Assembly: GCA_937973565.1 (NCBI GenBank)
Contig: CALJKQ010000064.1
Location: 1-64,000, forward strand
DNA length: 64,000 nt
Direction of reading: 5' to 3'
DNA from: an uncultured Saprospiraceae bacterium
GTDB lineage: Bacteria > Bacteroidota > Bacteroidia > Chitinophagales > Saprospiraceae
Shown here: in pieces, positions 8,130 to 17,178 of the stretch
Position numbering within the stretch: the first letter of the stretch is position 1
Layout: every line of letters starts with the position of its first letter
The notes under the pieces: model-generated
Databases searched by the model: none
The model's input: only the letters and a program-made list of their open reading frames with translations
What the model was told of the DNA's origin: nothing
Position numbers and translations under genes: made by a program

Positions 8130-8705
8130 ATGAACCAGGCTACTTTGTGGCAACGCTTTAAAGAAGGCGACAAAAACAGCCTGAAAATCATATATGAAGA
8201 ACATATTGATGCCCTGTTTTTATTTGGTAAAAAATTATGTGCCGACGAAGATCAGGTGCTGGATTATATCCATGACTTGTTCGTGTATGTATGGGAAAAC
8301 CGCGAAAAACTGGGAGATCCTGTAGTCATCAGGGCCTATTTGCTCAAATCTCTCCGAAATCGAATCATCGATGACTTTCGAAAAAGCAAAAAAATCAATA
8401 TTAGCTCAGATATTTCTTTGGTCAAGGATACAGAACTTTCAAAAGAAGAGGAATGGGTGGCTTTTGAAACATCTGCTCAGATCAATGAAAAACTGGGTGG
8501 TGCTGTCAAATTGCTAACAGACCGTCAAAGAGAAATCATTTACCTCAAATTCAATCAAAACCTGTCCTATGAGGAAATTGGCGATATATTGGGTATTAAT
8601 TATCAATCTGTCAGAAACCTTGCACACCGGGCAATTTCAGAATTGAGGAAAAACATGACAGTACTTTTAATTATACTGACTGCCCTCCTGGTAATTTCCT
8701 GGTGA
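8130..8705 (+). CDS. ECF-type RNA polymerase sigma factor
   Basis: A 191-residue sigma-70 family protein. Region 2 spans about 10-90 (DQVLDYIHDLFVYVWENR, then RAYLLKSLRNRIIDDFRK), and region 4 about 125-172 (TDRQREIIYLKFNQNLSYEE, QSVRNLAHRAISELR). The last 18 residues are strongly hydrophobic (TVLLIILTALLVISW), as seen in many FecI-like sigma factors of Bacteroidota. It heads a four-gene run with a zincin lipoprotein, a FecR anti-sigma factor and a TonB receptor, so its regulator is most likely the FecR at 9224. Its regulon is not known. Confidence 0.92.
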   Translation: MNQATLWQRFKEGDKNSLKIIYEEHIDALFLFGKKLCADEDQVLDYIHDLFVYVWENREKLGDPVVIRAYLLKSLRNRIIDDFRKSKKINISSDISLVKDTELSKEEEWVAFETSAQINEKLGGAVKLLTDRQREIIYLKFNQNLSYEEIGDILGINYQSVRNLAHRAISELRKNMTVLLIILTALLVISW

Positions 8706-8754
8706 TTTAATGAGTACAGCAAAGCGATGAATGCGTTTTAATTAAAAAAAGAAA

Positions 8755-9216
8755 ATGATCAGGGTATTAATAGTCATGGGTTCAGTGTTGCTTTTCTGGT
8801 CATGCGGAAAAGATGGTGCTGAGGTAAACATTGACGAGGCTCTGCTCCCCTATTTTGAAAAGTTTCAAAAGGAAGCGAATGAAAGAGGGGTGGATTTTGA
8901 TGTATCAACATCCAATATTTCAGGGGCAATCGTCAATATTTCGGGCAACAACATTGTAGCCCAATGCACACACAATGAAAATGTACCATCCGTGGTAACC
9001 GTAGATATTGATTACTGGAATTTGGCAACCGAACAGGAAAAGGAATTTTATATTTTTCACGAGCTAGGGCACTGCTACCTCAAAAGGGTACATGACGACA
9101 GCAAAGACAATACCGGCCACTGCCTGAGCATTATGCACTCAAGTGCAGATGCATGCAAATTTGTGTACAACAGCAACACCAGGTCGGATTACCTGGACGA
9201 GCTTTTTGATAAATAA
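8755..9216 (+). CDS. Putative zinc-protease-like lipoprotein (HExxH)
   Basis: A 153-residue lipoprotein: signal MIRVLIVMGSVLLFWSC with Cys17 as likely lipid site. The core carries FHELGHCYLKRVHDD, an HExxH followed six residues later by another His/Asp, and CLSIMHSS, which looks like a Met-turn. This is the signature of a small metzincin-like or snapalysin-like fold, but I do not recognise a named family. It lies between an ECF sigma gene (49 bases upstream) and its FecR anti-sigma gene (7 bases downstream). That position is unusual and would allow it to act in signal-dependent proteolysis of the envelope arm of the system. This role is inference; proteolytic activity is not shown. Confidence 0.7.
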   Translation: MIRVLIVMGSVLLFWSCGKDGAEVNIDEALLPYFEKFQKEANERGVDFDVSTSNISGAIVNISGNNIVAQCTHNENVPSVVTVDIDYWNLATEQEKEFYIFHELGHCYLKRVHDDSKDNTGHCLSIMHSSADACKFVYNSNTRSDYLDELFDK

Positions 9217-9223
9217 TGATAGA

Positions 9224-10186
9224 ATGAAACCAGACTTTACAAAATATGATGTAGAAGACTTTGTGTCGGATGAAAGTTTTGTATCGTGGGTAAACAACCG
9301 CGATTCAGAATTCTGGGCTCGGTTTGTTCAGGATCATCCGGAGAAGAGAGATCAAATAGCACTGGCAGAAAAACTGGTTGGTGCCCTGACCCAAAAAGAG
9401 GTGGCTCTTTCTCAACGCGCCAAAGCGGGGACCTGGAATAAAATCGAAAAATCAATCTCCGGCACTTCCATTGTTCGCAGGCTCTTTATTGCGGCTTCTG
9501 TGGCTGCAGCTTGCTTAGCTGTCTTTTATGTTACCGGTTTGGGGACACAATCGCAGAATGTTATCCTGGCCAACAACGGCAAAGAAGCCAAAGAAGAAGT
9601 ATTGCCCGATCAAAGCATCGTGGTGCTTACGCCCGGAGCAACACTCGAATATGATGCTGAAACCTATATGTCTGATAGAAAAGTAGCATTAAAGGGAAGG
9701 GCTTTTTTTGAAGTCCAAAAGGGTAGCCCATTTGCTGTTACCACCCATCAGGGAACCGTTGAAGTGCTGGGTACAAGCTTTGATGTTGACGCTATGTCCG
9801 GAAACTTTCAGGTAGTGTGCTATACCGGAAAGGTCAGGGTCAGTCACATGGACACCAAAGTGTTGCTTACCCCCGGCGAGCAGACAGCTTTTGGTAAAAA
9901 TGAGCAAAACAAAGAGCCATTCGACTTACCCGCTAATCTACAACCAGACTGGATTTCAAGTTATCTCGCATTTGAGAATGAATCACTGGAAAATGTGATT
10001 CGTGAAATCGAAAATGCTTACAATGTTCAGGTTGAGGTTGAACCTTCTCTGTTAAACGGAGTCAAACATTCAGGTCATGTAGTGAAAGACGATATTGAAA
10101 AAGCCTTGACCAGCATTACCTGGCCCCATCATTTGACATTCGAGTTGGAGGGCGATGTTGTAAAAATTGTAAACAAAGTTGATTAA
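9224..10186 (+). CDS. FecR-family anti-sigma factor
   Basis: A 320-residue inner-membrane regulator. The N-terminal 85 residues are cytoplasmic and bind sigma; a single membrane helix follows at about 87-105 (LFIAASVAAACLAVFYVTG); then the periplasmic FecR domain (VVLTPGATLEYDAE, RAFFEVQKGSPFAVTTHQGT, VLGTSFDVDA, VLLTPGEQTAFGKN) and a C-terminal DUF4974 region (LENVIREIENAYNVQVEVEP). The ATG at 9224 follows the lipoprotein stop closely and removes an upstream out-of-family extension. Its last 8 bases overlap the TTG start of the TonB receptor, so receptor and regulator are translationally coupled. It likely senses the state of the receptor's STN domain. Confidence 0.93.
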   Translation: MKPDFTKYDVEDFVSDESFVSWVNNRDSEFWARFVQDHPEKRDQIALAEKLVGALTQKEVALSQRAKAGTWNKIEKSISGTSIVRRLFIAASVAAACLAVFYVTGLGTQSQNVILANNGKEAKEEVLPDQSIVVLTPGATLEYDAETYMSDRKVALKGRAFFEVQKGSPFAVTTHQGTVEVLGTSFDVDAMSGNFQVVCYTGKVRVSHMDTKVLLTPGEQTAFGKNEQNKEPFDLPANLQPDWISSYLAFENESLENVIREIENAYNVQVEVEPSLLNGVKHSGHVVKDDIEKALTSITWPHHLTFELEGDVVKIVNKVD

Positions 10187-12761
10187 AAAGACAAGGATAT
10201 ATACCCTTCTAGTTTTTTTGTTTTGTGCAGCATCACTGGCTGCTCAAACGGGGATTACTTTGGGCAAATTTATCGACTATTTATCTGACCGGTATCAAAT
10301 AGATGTAGCCATTGACCCGTCTTTGCTCAATCAATACCAGATAGATCCGGCTTCTATTAACGAAAAAAACGTTGTAGCTTCTCTGGAGCAAATATTTGAG
10401 AAAGCCGGGCTTGAGTATTATTATCTGGACCAAAATCAGATTTTGCTCAGACGATCCAATGTGGTTTTAAACCCTGAAGCCAAAAAGTTCAATGGGAAGG
10501 TAGTGGATGCCGTTACAGGAAACCCTCTGCCTTTTGCTGCTGTTTACACAGTAGGTTTTCATAACGGTGTTGCTTGTGACGAAGCCGGCAACTTTTCCAT
10601 CCAACTGGAAGACAACAAGTCCGATAGCATAGAGTGTTCTTTTTTAGGATATGACAAAATCAGGTTATCGTCTGCCAAATCAAACGGAATCGTCATACGC
10701 TTACAACCCCAGCCACAAACGGTTGAAAGGATTACCATCGTCGCGTCGGCACAGCATTATGTAAGTGGTATGAAATCCGAATACAATGCCAACTATCATA
10801 GCTATAGTTATACCAATGTAGCGGGTCAGGACTTACATCGCAGCATTCAGAAACTATCCGGAGTTACCAAATCAGACAAAGCTACTGCCGGTATACGGGG
10901 GTACGGAAGTGACAAGACCCTTACTATGGTCGACAATATCCCTGTATTAAATACAGGACATTATTACAATATCATCAGTGGTCTTAATGAGCTCTATTTT
11001 GATGAATTTACTTTGTACAAAAACCAATTTCCGACATCCTACGGCAATGCACTGGGAGGTATGATTCAGTTTTCCTCCACCGAAAAAAACAATGCTACCC
11101 TTCGTACAACTTCTAATCTTCTGTATTCAGGTGCAGCACTTCATTTGCCGGTAAGTTCCAAAGTGACCCTGAAAGCAGGGGGTCGGGTTTCTTATTTGGG
11201 TATTAATGAAAATGGCATTCTTGCCAGCAATTTCAATCAACTGCGCTTTGAATCCAATAGCAACAACCCTTCGGGCATCGTTTCCAATTTACCAAGGGCT
11301 GATTTTTACGATGCCAACATTAAATTGAAAATTGCCCCCAATACACGAAGCTATTTTGAAATCAATGGCCTCATCAGCAAAGACAATACGCAATTGGATT
11401 GGGAAAACAACCGCCAGTCGTTTATTCAAAATCAGAGTGTAATTCTCAACCAAAAATTTCTCAACGCCCGACAAATTGCCAACCGAGGGTTATCGCTTAG
11501 ATATGCCACAACCATTGGTAAAAATTATACCATCACCTCTGATTTGTACAGCTACGAATATCGGGATTCTTTTCATCTCGCCAACGAGAACACCGATTAT
11601 ATCAACGGCAATGAAAATAAGATATACACCGATTACCAACATAGCCAATGGATCCAAATGTCGGGATTCAGAACAGCTCTTGAATATAGGATCAGCGAAA
11701 TCTCCTCATTAAAGGCCGGGTTAGATGTTTCCAGGATGCAATTGGAATTAAACACTTCAGAAAACAACCACAAGCCACTGGCATTGGATCAGCAGGCTAC
11801 ACAGCCGGCGTTCTTTATGGAATACCTGTTTCGAAAAAACAGGTGGACACTCAACGGTGGCTTCAGGATTGTCCAACCTTCCGGCTTTGATCAATTGTAT
11901 TTACAACCCCAACTTTCAGCTTCTTTTAAACCTGTTGATGGTATGGAGCTTAAATCGAGTATTGCAAAAAGGGTACAGAATTTCAACCAGTTTGACTTTG
12001 AGACCAGATTTGCACAAAACCTGAAGTACTACTATATCAGCCAAAAGGATTTTTTACCTCTTCAGCAAAGTACTTCCTACATGCTCGGCAGCCGTTTTAC
12101 CAAAGCAGGTTTTTTGTTTGATGTGGAATTTTGGTTGAATCATTCTACGGGAAGTCAGCTCTTTACTTCCTTAAACACTGGCAACCGAACGGGTCCACCG
12201 ATGCCCTTTAATTACATGTTTTTTACAGGAGAAACCACTACCAAAGGCATTGATTTTACAGTGGCTTACAAAGTAGGTGCAATTAAATATTCATTGGCTT
12301 ATACCCTGAGTAAGGCTACTCAACAGTTTAACGGCATCTATAAAAACCTAACCATCCCTTCGCCCGATGACAGGAGGCACCAACTTACGGCTGGTGCAGA
12401 TTTTAAAGTTAAAAAATGGACTTACAATACATCCATCACTTATTTATCGGGCACTCCTTATCTCAGCTTCGATAAAAGCAGAGACATGGGACCCAAGGAT
12501 AAATCCAACCGAATGGATATCATATCCTATTTGCCTCCCTATGTAAGTTTGGATGCCGGAATCAATTATGGCTTTCAATTAAAGAGATGTCAGTTAACGA
12601 TAGGCGCAACGGTAAGTAACTTAACCAATCACACCAATATCAAATTTCTCCAGCAGACAGGAGAGTTTGATGACAAAAAAAACATGAAACCCCTGGTAAC
12701 AGGCAATCAATCCTTGATGTTGGGAAGGTTTTTCAACCTCCACTTCTCTACCAAATTTTAG
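10179..12761 (+). CDS. TonB-dependent transducer/receptor with STN and CarboxypepD domains
   Basis: An 860-residue outer-membrane receptor. Signal peptide (ends SLAAQ), then an STN secretin/TonB short domain (about 25-95; ITLGKFIDYLSDRYQIDVAI), which is the piece that contacts FecR, then CarboxypepD_reg-like (about 103-175; FNGKVVDAVTGNPLPFAAV), plug (SIQKLSGVTKSDKATAGIRG and SYGNALGGMIQFSS) and a beta-barrel ending in FNLHFSTKF with terminal Phe. It starts with TTG inside the fecR stop region. The plug has single-receptor style and there is no SusD partner, so import of a small ligand such as a metal chelate or peptide is more likely than a glycan; the substrate cannot be read from the sequence. 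It ends one base before the convergent gene at 12763. Confidence 0.9.
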   Translation: MIKKTRIYTLLVFLFCAASLAAQTGITLGKFIDYLSDRYQIDVAIDPSLLNQYQIDPASINEKNVVASLEQIFEKAGLEYYYLDQNQILLRRSNVVLNPEAKKFNGKVVDAVTGNPLPFAAVYTVGFHNGVACDEAGNFSIQLEDNKSDSIECSFLGYDKIRLSSAKSNGIVIRLQPQPQTVERITIVASAQHYVSGMKSEYNANYHSYSYTNVAGQDLHRSIQKLSGVTKSDKATAGIRGYGSDKTLTMVDNIPVLNTGHYYNIISGLNELYFDEFTLYKNQFPTSYGNALGGMIQFSSTEKNNATLRTTSNLLYSGAALHLPVSSKVTLKAGGRVSYLGINENGILASNFNQLRFESNSNNPSGIVSNLPRADFYDANIKLKIAPNTRSYFEINGLISKDNTQLDWENNRQSFIQNQSVILNQKFLNARQIANRGLSLRYATTIGKNYTITSDLYSYEYRDSFHLANENTDYINGNENKIYTDYQHSQWIQMSGFRTALEYRISEISSLKAGLDVSRMQLELNTSENNHKPLALDQQATQPAFFMEYLFRKNRWTLNGGFRIVQPSGFDQLYLQPQLSASFKPVDGMELKSSIAKRVQNFNQFDFETRFAQNLKYYYISQKDFLPLQQSTSYMLGSRFTKAGFLFDVEFWLNHSTGSQLFTSLNTGNRTGPPMPFNYMFFTGETTTKGIDFTVAYKVGAIKYSLAYTLSKATQQFNGIYKNLTIPSPDDRRHQLTAGADFKVKKWTYNTSITYLSGTPYLSFDKSRDMGPKDKSNRMDIISYLPPYVSLDAGINYGFQLKRCQLTIGATVSNLTNHTNIKFLQQTGEFDDKKNMKPLVTGNQSLMLGRFFNLHFSTKF

Positions 12762-12762
12762 G

Positions 12763-13251
12763 TTATTGGCGTTTTAGTACCAGCGAATCTGCGGGATAAT
12801 GACTTTTTAAAGTATCCATTTGTGATTTTGCCCAATTGATGAACCTGCTTTTTTGTTCTGCCGACAAGTTGGCTTCCGGATGAAGTCCCAGCCAGGTATA
12901 TGATTTTAATGGCATTTCGCCTTCTTCCATCATTTCTACGATTTCTTCTAATTTGTGGTTTTGGACCGCAATTCTTTTTTTGGTGAATTCAGAAAAATTG
13001 AGGTGTTTTTTGCCGTCTGTTACGTGGTGATTAAGCCACCAGGCAACCGGTTGAACATTGGCATACCAGGGATATTTAGTGCTGTTGGAGTGGCAATCAT
13101 CACATGCTGCTTTTGAGATATCGGCCACCTCTTGCGGGAAATCGTATTTTGTTGATATGTGATAAGTTTGATCGTTGGATACATTTCTTTCCGGCTTAAA
13201 AAACTGGATAACGATCAGGACAACAACCAGAATGGTGGCAAATTTTTTCAT
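12763..13251 (-). CDS. Haem-binding (c-type) domain protein
   Basis: A 162-residue protein of the Haem_bd family (pfam14376-like). It has an N-terminal membrane anchor (KFATILVVVLIVIQFF) and a single CxxCH haem site in ACDDCHSNSTKYPWYA, followed by the family segment PVAWWLNHHVTDGKKHLNFS and a distal Met in EGEMPLKSYTW as the possible sixth ligand. It is probably periplasmic and carries electrons or senses redox/gas. It stands alone, with no cytochrome oxidase gene beside it. Confidence 0.85.
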   Translation of the reverse strand: MKKFATILVVVLIVIQFFKPERNVSNDQTYHISTKYDFPQEVADISKAACDDCHSNSTKYPWYANVQPVAWWLNHHVTDGKKHLNFSEFTKKRIAVQNHKLEEIVEMMEEGEMPLKSYTWLGLHPEANLSAEQKSRFINWAKSQMDTLKSHYPADSLVLKRQ

Positions 13252-13308
13252 GATTTTAGCTTTTAATATTTCAATTTAAAAATAGGGATAATTAATCAGG
13301 CGTAGTAG

Positions 13309-13803
13309 CTATTCTTTTCTTTCATACACCATAAAACGATGGTCAAAGTGGTTTTTTTCATCCTTTGTGCCCGGTTCGTCGTATGTGCAGATCCATTCAT
13401 CCTCATTTATTACAGGAAAAAAAACATCGCCTTCACAATCACAGTCTACCAGGGTGAGGTACAATTTGTCCCACAATTCAAGCGTCTGCTCGTAAATTTG
13501 GCCACCACCAATGATAAATATTTCCTCCTCGTTTAATTCATGTGCGGTGTGTAAAGCCTCTTCCAGAGATCTCACAACGATGCATGATGATGCGATAAAG
13601 AAGGCATCCCTTGATACCACGATGTTGGTACGGTTGGGTAATGGTCTGCCAATCGATTCAAAACAATTTCGACCCATAATGACGGCGTGACCTGAGGTTA
13701 TTTTTTTGAAATATTTTAGATCGGCCGGCAAGTACCAGGGTATCTGGTTGCCATGACCAATGACACGATTTTGAGTCATGGCCACAATGCAGGATATTTT
13801 CAT
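13309..13803 (-). CDS. folA: Dihydrofolate reductase
   Basis: NADPH-dependent reduction of dihydrofolate to tetrahydrofolate. The 164 residues start at Met 13803 (MKISCIVAMTQNRVIG); further in-frame Mets at 13815 and 13830 lie inside the end of mrdA and would only add a short tail. Seen: GHGNQIPWYLPADLKYF with the catalytic Asp, VIMGRNCFESIGRPLPNR and IFIIGGGQIYEQ. It follows mrdA by one base and probably shares its transcript. Confidence 0.95.
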   Translation of the reverse strand: MKISCIVAMTQNRVIGHGNQIPWYLPADLKYFKKITSGHAVIMGRNCFESIGRPLPNRTNIVVSRDAFFIASSCIVVRSLEEALHTAHELNEEEIFIIGGGQIYEQTLELWDKLYLTLVDCDCEGDVFFPVINEDEWICTYDEPGTKDEKNHFDHRFMVYERKE

Positions 13804-13804
13804 C

Positions 13805-15676
13805 TCAGTCTTCATAGGATTTATCTGCAAGCGTGGTAATCAATACCTTTTCCTGGATCCGTTCTTCCCAATGTTTCATTTCAGGAGAAATCTCCCGTTT
13901 GATGTATTTTTCGATCATCAAACCTGCAATTGGAGTAGCCGTTTCTCCTCCCCAACCTCCGTTTTCTACATAAACAGCGATGGCAATTTTGGGGTTGTTG
14001 CGTGGGGCAAAACCAAAAAATACAGAGTGGTCTTTGCCCCTGTTTTGAGACGTACCGGTTTTGCCACAAACGGTAATGCCCGGAAGAATGGCTGCACGCG
14101 CGGTACCTGCTTCCACAGCCAATTGCATGCCATCGATTACCGGATCAAAATACCGGTAGTCGATTCTCATTTTATGTTTGACCCTGAATTTTTCATCGAT
14201 CGGACTCGATGTGTTCAGGTATTTTTTGATCAGATGTGGTGCGTAATAATAACCGCGATTAGCAATAATAGCAGCAAGATTGGCCATTTGGATAGTGGTT
14301 ACCTGCAATTCTCCCTGACCAATACCGAGAGAAAGCATGTAGGTGGCTTTCCATCCATTGATCTCACGGCGGTAAAGCTTGTCGTAGTATTTTGAATCCG
14401 GCACAAAGCCGGCGATTTCTGCCGGATTTTCAACACCTAGCTTGTGACCCAAACCAAATTCCTTTAAATAAGATACCAGTGTATCCAGACCAATTCCCGG
14501 TTTTTTGAAACCGTATTGATTGACAAATAGTCGCATGAGGTGGTAGTAGTAGGAGTTGCAACTGTGTTGGATGGCATTGGAAATATTGGATATAGGCGGG
14601 TGGGGGTGGCACTTTTGTGCCTTACTGGCTGATATCTCATAGGCACCATCGCAGTAAAATGAAGTATTGGGTTGAACAATGCCTTTTTGCAAAGCAATGA
14701 GCGAAAAGACAGGCTTAAAAATCGAGCCGGGAGGATAGTTGGCGATCAAACTTCTGTCGAGAAAGGGCCGGTTGATGGTATCAGACAACAAGCTATCGAA
14801 GGCCACACTCCTGTTTTTATCGAGTGCAATGCTGTTTGGGTCATAAGAGGGAGCACTGATCATGGCCAGGATTTCTCCGGTAGAAGGTTCAATGGCCACG
14901 ATGGCACCACGTTTGTTTTTCATCAACTCCTCACCATATTGTTGCAGTTCCAAATCGATGCTCGACATCATGTCGAAACCCGAAACCGCCATGGAATCCA
15001 ACCGGCCATTATCAAAAAGACCTACTTGACGACCGAGGTTGTCTTTGAGTACGTAGCTTATCCCTTTCTTTCCCTTTAATTGTTTTTCCATACCTTTTTC
15101 AAGACCGGAAATACCAATGTAATCTCCCAAACTGTACTCGCCTTCCGAACGATTGATAATATCCCAGTTTACTTCTCCCAAATAACCCAATACATGGGCA
15201 GCATTGTGGTGAGGATAAGAGCGTATGCTTTTTAAGACCGGAAAAAAGCCGGGAAATTTGTGGAGGTGTTCGTGAAAACGGGCAAAGTCTTCAGGTCGTA
15301 TTTTTGATAAGAAAGTAAAAGGAACGGATTTATGGTATAGTGGATTTTTCCAATCCTTGTTGAGATTTTTTATGAAAGTTTGTTTATCAATGCCCAGCAG
15401 CTTGCAAAACGCAGCGGTATCCATCTTAGGATCAATGTTTCTGTAAATGACATTGAGATCGTACAAAGGAGCATTGGTCACCAGAAGTTTTTCATTGCGG
15501 TCGACAATCATGCCCCTTGATGGGTACAATACGTTTTTGTATAAGGCTGCTTTTTTGGCTTTCTCCTTGTATTTGATGTCAAGCAGTTGAAGGTGCGCTG
15601 CCTTGAATAGGAGCAAGGAGCAACACAACACGACGAAAACAATGATGCTGTTTTTTCTGTCTGCCAGATTGATCAT
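13805..15676 (-). CDS. mrdA: Penicillin-binding protein 2 (elongasome transpeptidase)
   Basis: Cross-links peptidoglycan during cell elongation. The 623-residue protein has one N-terminal membrane helix (IIVFVVLCCSLLLFKAAHL), a dimerisation/pedestal region, and a transpeptidase domain with all three motifs: SxxK in YPPGSIFKPVF, SxN in HSCNSYYYH and KTGT in VCGKTGTSQN. It directly overlaps mreD by one base. Unlike many mre-mrd clusters, mreB and rodA are not next to it in this window. Confidence 0.95.
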   Translation of the reverse strand: MINLADRKNSIIVFVVLCCSLLLFKAAHLQLLDIKYKEKAKKAALYKNVLYPSRGMIVDRNEKLLVTNAPLYDLNVIYRNIDPKMDTAAFCKLLGIDKQTFIKNLNKDWKNPLYHKSVPFTFLSKIRPEDFARFHEHLHKFPGFFPVLKSIRSYPHHNAAHVLGYLGEVNWDIINRSEGEYSLGDYIGISGLEKGMEKQLKGKKGISYVLKDNLGRQVGLFDNGRLDSMAVSGFDMMSSIDLELQQYGEELMKNKRGAIVAIEPSTGEILAMISAPSYDPNSIALDKNRSVAFDSLLSDTINRPFLDRSLIANYPPGSIFKPVFSLIALQKGIVQPNTSFYCDGAYEISASKAQKCHPHPPISNISNAIQHSCNSYYYHLMRLFVNQYGFKKPGIGLDTLVSYLKEFGLGHKLGVENPAEIAGFVPDSKYYDKLYRREINGWKATYMLSLGIGQGELQVTTIQMANLAAIIANRGYYYAPHLIKKYLNTSSPIDEKFRVKHKMRIDYRYFDPVIDGMQLAVEAGTARAAILPGITVCGKTGTSQNRGKDHSVFFGFAPRNNPKIAIAVYVENGGWGGETATPIAGLMIEKYIKREISPEMKHWEERIQEKVLITTLADKSYED

Positions 15677-16200
15677 CAGAATTTAGGTCTAAATATGAGC
15701 TGAAACAACACTATCACTGCCATCGAAGTAATAAAACTAAAAATGGTATTCATAAAGATGTGAAAGAAATAAACAAACGAAAATGCCTCCACACTGAAAT
15801 AGAAAAAGCAATGAACCAGCAAAAGCAGGCTGGTGAAACTCATAAACCAAGCCATGCCCATTTTTTGAACGGTGGGATAGTCATCTGCATTATATCCCTC
15901 GAAGGGTTCCAAAAACCGAAGCACGATGCTTTTGATATAGGCGGTAAAAACCAGTGCCGAAGCATGTACACCCGGAGAATTGTAGAAACCATCAATCAGG
16001 AGTCCATAAGCAAAGGCAATGATTAAGGTTAAAGCCCGTGGCGTTTTCATAGGCAACATCAACACCGGCAAAGGGTACAACAAAAGATGTATGTAATCAA
16101 ACGAGCCAATAGACAAATCAACCCTGCGGCAGATCACTACTTGAAAAAGGAAGTAAAACAAAAACCTCCAGATATTGGCATATATAACGTTGCTATTCAT
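15676..16200 (-). CDS. mreD: Rod shape-determining protein MreD
   Basis: A 174-residue inner-membrane protein with about five predicted helices, including LTLIIAFAYGLLIDGFYNSPG, which is the family signature region (G-x-x-x-D). Position between mreC (8-base overlap) and mrdA (1-base overlap) supports the call. Part of the cell-elongation complex. Confidence 0.88.
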   Translation of the reverse strand: MNSNVIYANIWRFLFYFLFQVVICRRVDLSIGSFDYIHLLLYPLPVLMLPMKTPRALTLIIAFAYGLLIDGFYNSPGVHASALVFTAYIKSIVLRFLEPFEGYNADDYPTVQKMGMAWFMSFTSLLLLVHCFFYFSVEAFSFVYFFHIFMNTIFSFITSMAVIVLFQLIFRPKF

Positions 16201-17023
16201 TCTGGTAGACTTCTGCTTCTAATTTTTTTTGTTCTCCAGACAGACGATTGGATATCACATACAAGGCATCCCATGCAGTAGGATCATTAAACAATTCCAC
16301 TTCTATGGTATAACTGTTGCTGCCCGGCTCTAACACTACTGTTTTTACTTTTCCCACCTGAATGCCTTTTGGAAAAATGGTTGAATAACCACTGGTGATA
16401 ACGGTATCACCAACCAAAACGGTTTTGTGTTTGGGTATTGATTCAAGGTTTAGAATTTTGGGATTACCCATTTTCCAGGTCAAAACTCCATTGCTGTTGT
16501 TGCGTTTGATCAAACAGCTGATATTGCTTTGGCTATGGAGAATGCTCATCACGATGCTGAAGTTGTTGCTTACTTTTTTGATGATGCCTACCAGGCCATT
16601 CTGACTGATAACACCCATATCCGGCTTAAGCCCTTGTTTTTCTCCTGAACAAAGGGTAATGAAGTTGTCTCTCAATCTGAAATTGCTATTGCAAATATCT
16701 ACAGCGATGAGTTGATATTTGGATGAATCGAGATCGATCGTATCATTATCGTGCAAGCTTGAGTTGAGGTCGTAGTCGATAAATTTTTTAATTAGTCTTG
16801 CATTTTGTTTGTGCAGGCTATCGTTTTCCACATCCAGTCTCAAATAGGCATTGAGTTTGTCGACGCGCGCGTCGATGGAAGTAGAAAAAAGATTGGCCGA
16901 GTGTAGGAAAATTCCTTTTTGCTCTTGGTTGTAGTTGATGATAATGTAAAAGCAAAGGAATTCCATTGCCAGAAACAGCAAGTGGTAGCCAAATCTCAGC
17001 AGTAATTCTATCGCATTTTTCAT
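16193..17023 (-). CDS. mreC: Cell shape-determining protein MreC
   Basis: A 276-residue bitopic protein. The N-terminal helix (LLFLAMEFLCFYIIINY) is followed by a coiled coil and a beta-barrel domain with the family pattern FITLCSGEKQGLKPDMGVIS, GLVGIIKKVSNNFSIVMSIL and VLVGDTVITSGYSTIFPKGI. It activates PBP2 in the periplasm and binds the other elongasome proteins. It heads the mreC-mreD-mrdA-folA operon; a -7 promoter box lies just before its ATG. Confidence 0.95.
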   Translation of the reverse strand: MKNAIELLLRFGYHLLFLAMEFLCFYIIINYNQEQKGIFLHSANLFSTSIDARVDKLNAYLRLDVENDSLHKQNARLIKKFIDYDLNSSLHDNDTIDLDSSKYQLIAVDICNSNFRLRDNFITLCSGEKQGLKPDMGVISQNGLVGIIKKVSNNFSIVMSILHSQSNISCLIKRNNSNGVLTWKMGNPKILNLESIPKHKTVLVGDTVITSGYSTIFPKGIQVGKVKTVVLEPGSNSYTIEVELFNDPTAWDALYVISNRLSGEQKKLEAEVYQNE

Positions 17024-17031
17024 CTGAACCC

Positions 17032-17039
17032 CAAAGATA
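17032..17039 (-). promoter_or_regulatory. -7 box (TATCTTTG) of the mreC operon
   Basis: The minus strand reads TATCTTTG, an exact TAnnTTTG, 8 bases before the mreC ATG. TTTG elements occur 17 and about 23 bases further upstream, not at the ideal 19-20. The start of transcription would fall within a few bases of the ATG, giving a nearly leaderless mRNA. Confidence 0.55.
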
Positions 17040-17178
17040 ATTCATTTTTAACATAACAAAAACAATATATCTTGTTGATTATTAATAAGATACAAGAACA
17101 CGCCCCTGTTTTGCCAAACAAAATTCGGCAAACTATTTCTTGAATAATTGTTTATTGTATTGACTACAAACGAAACCC

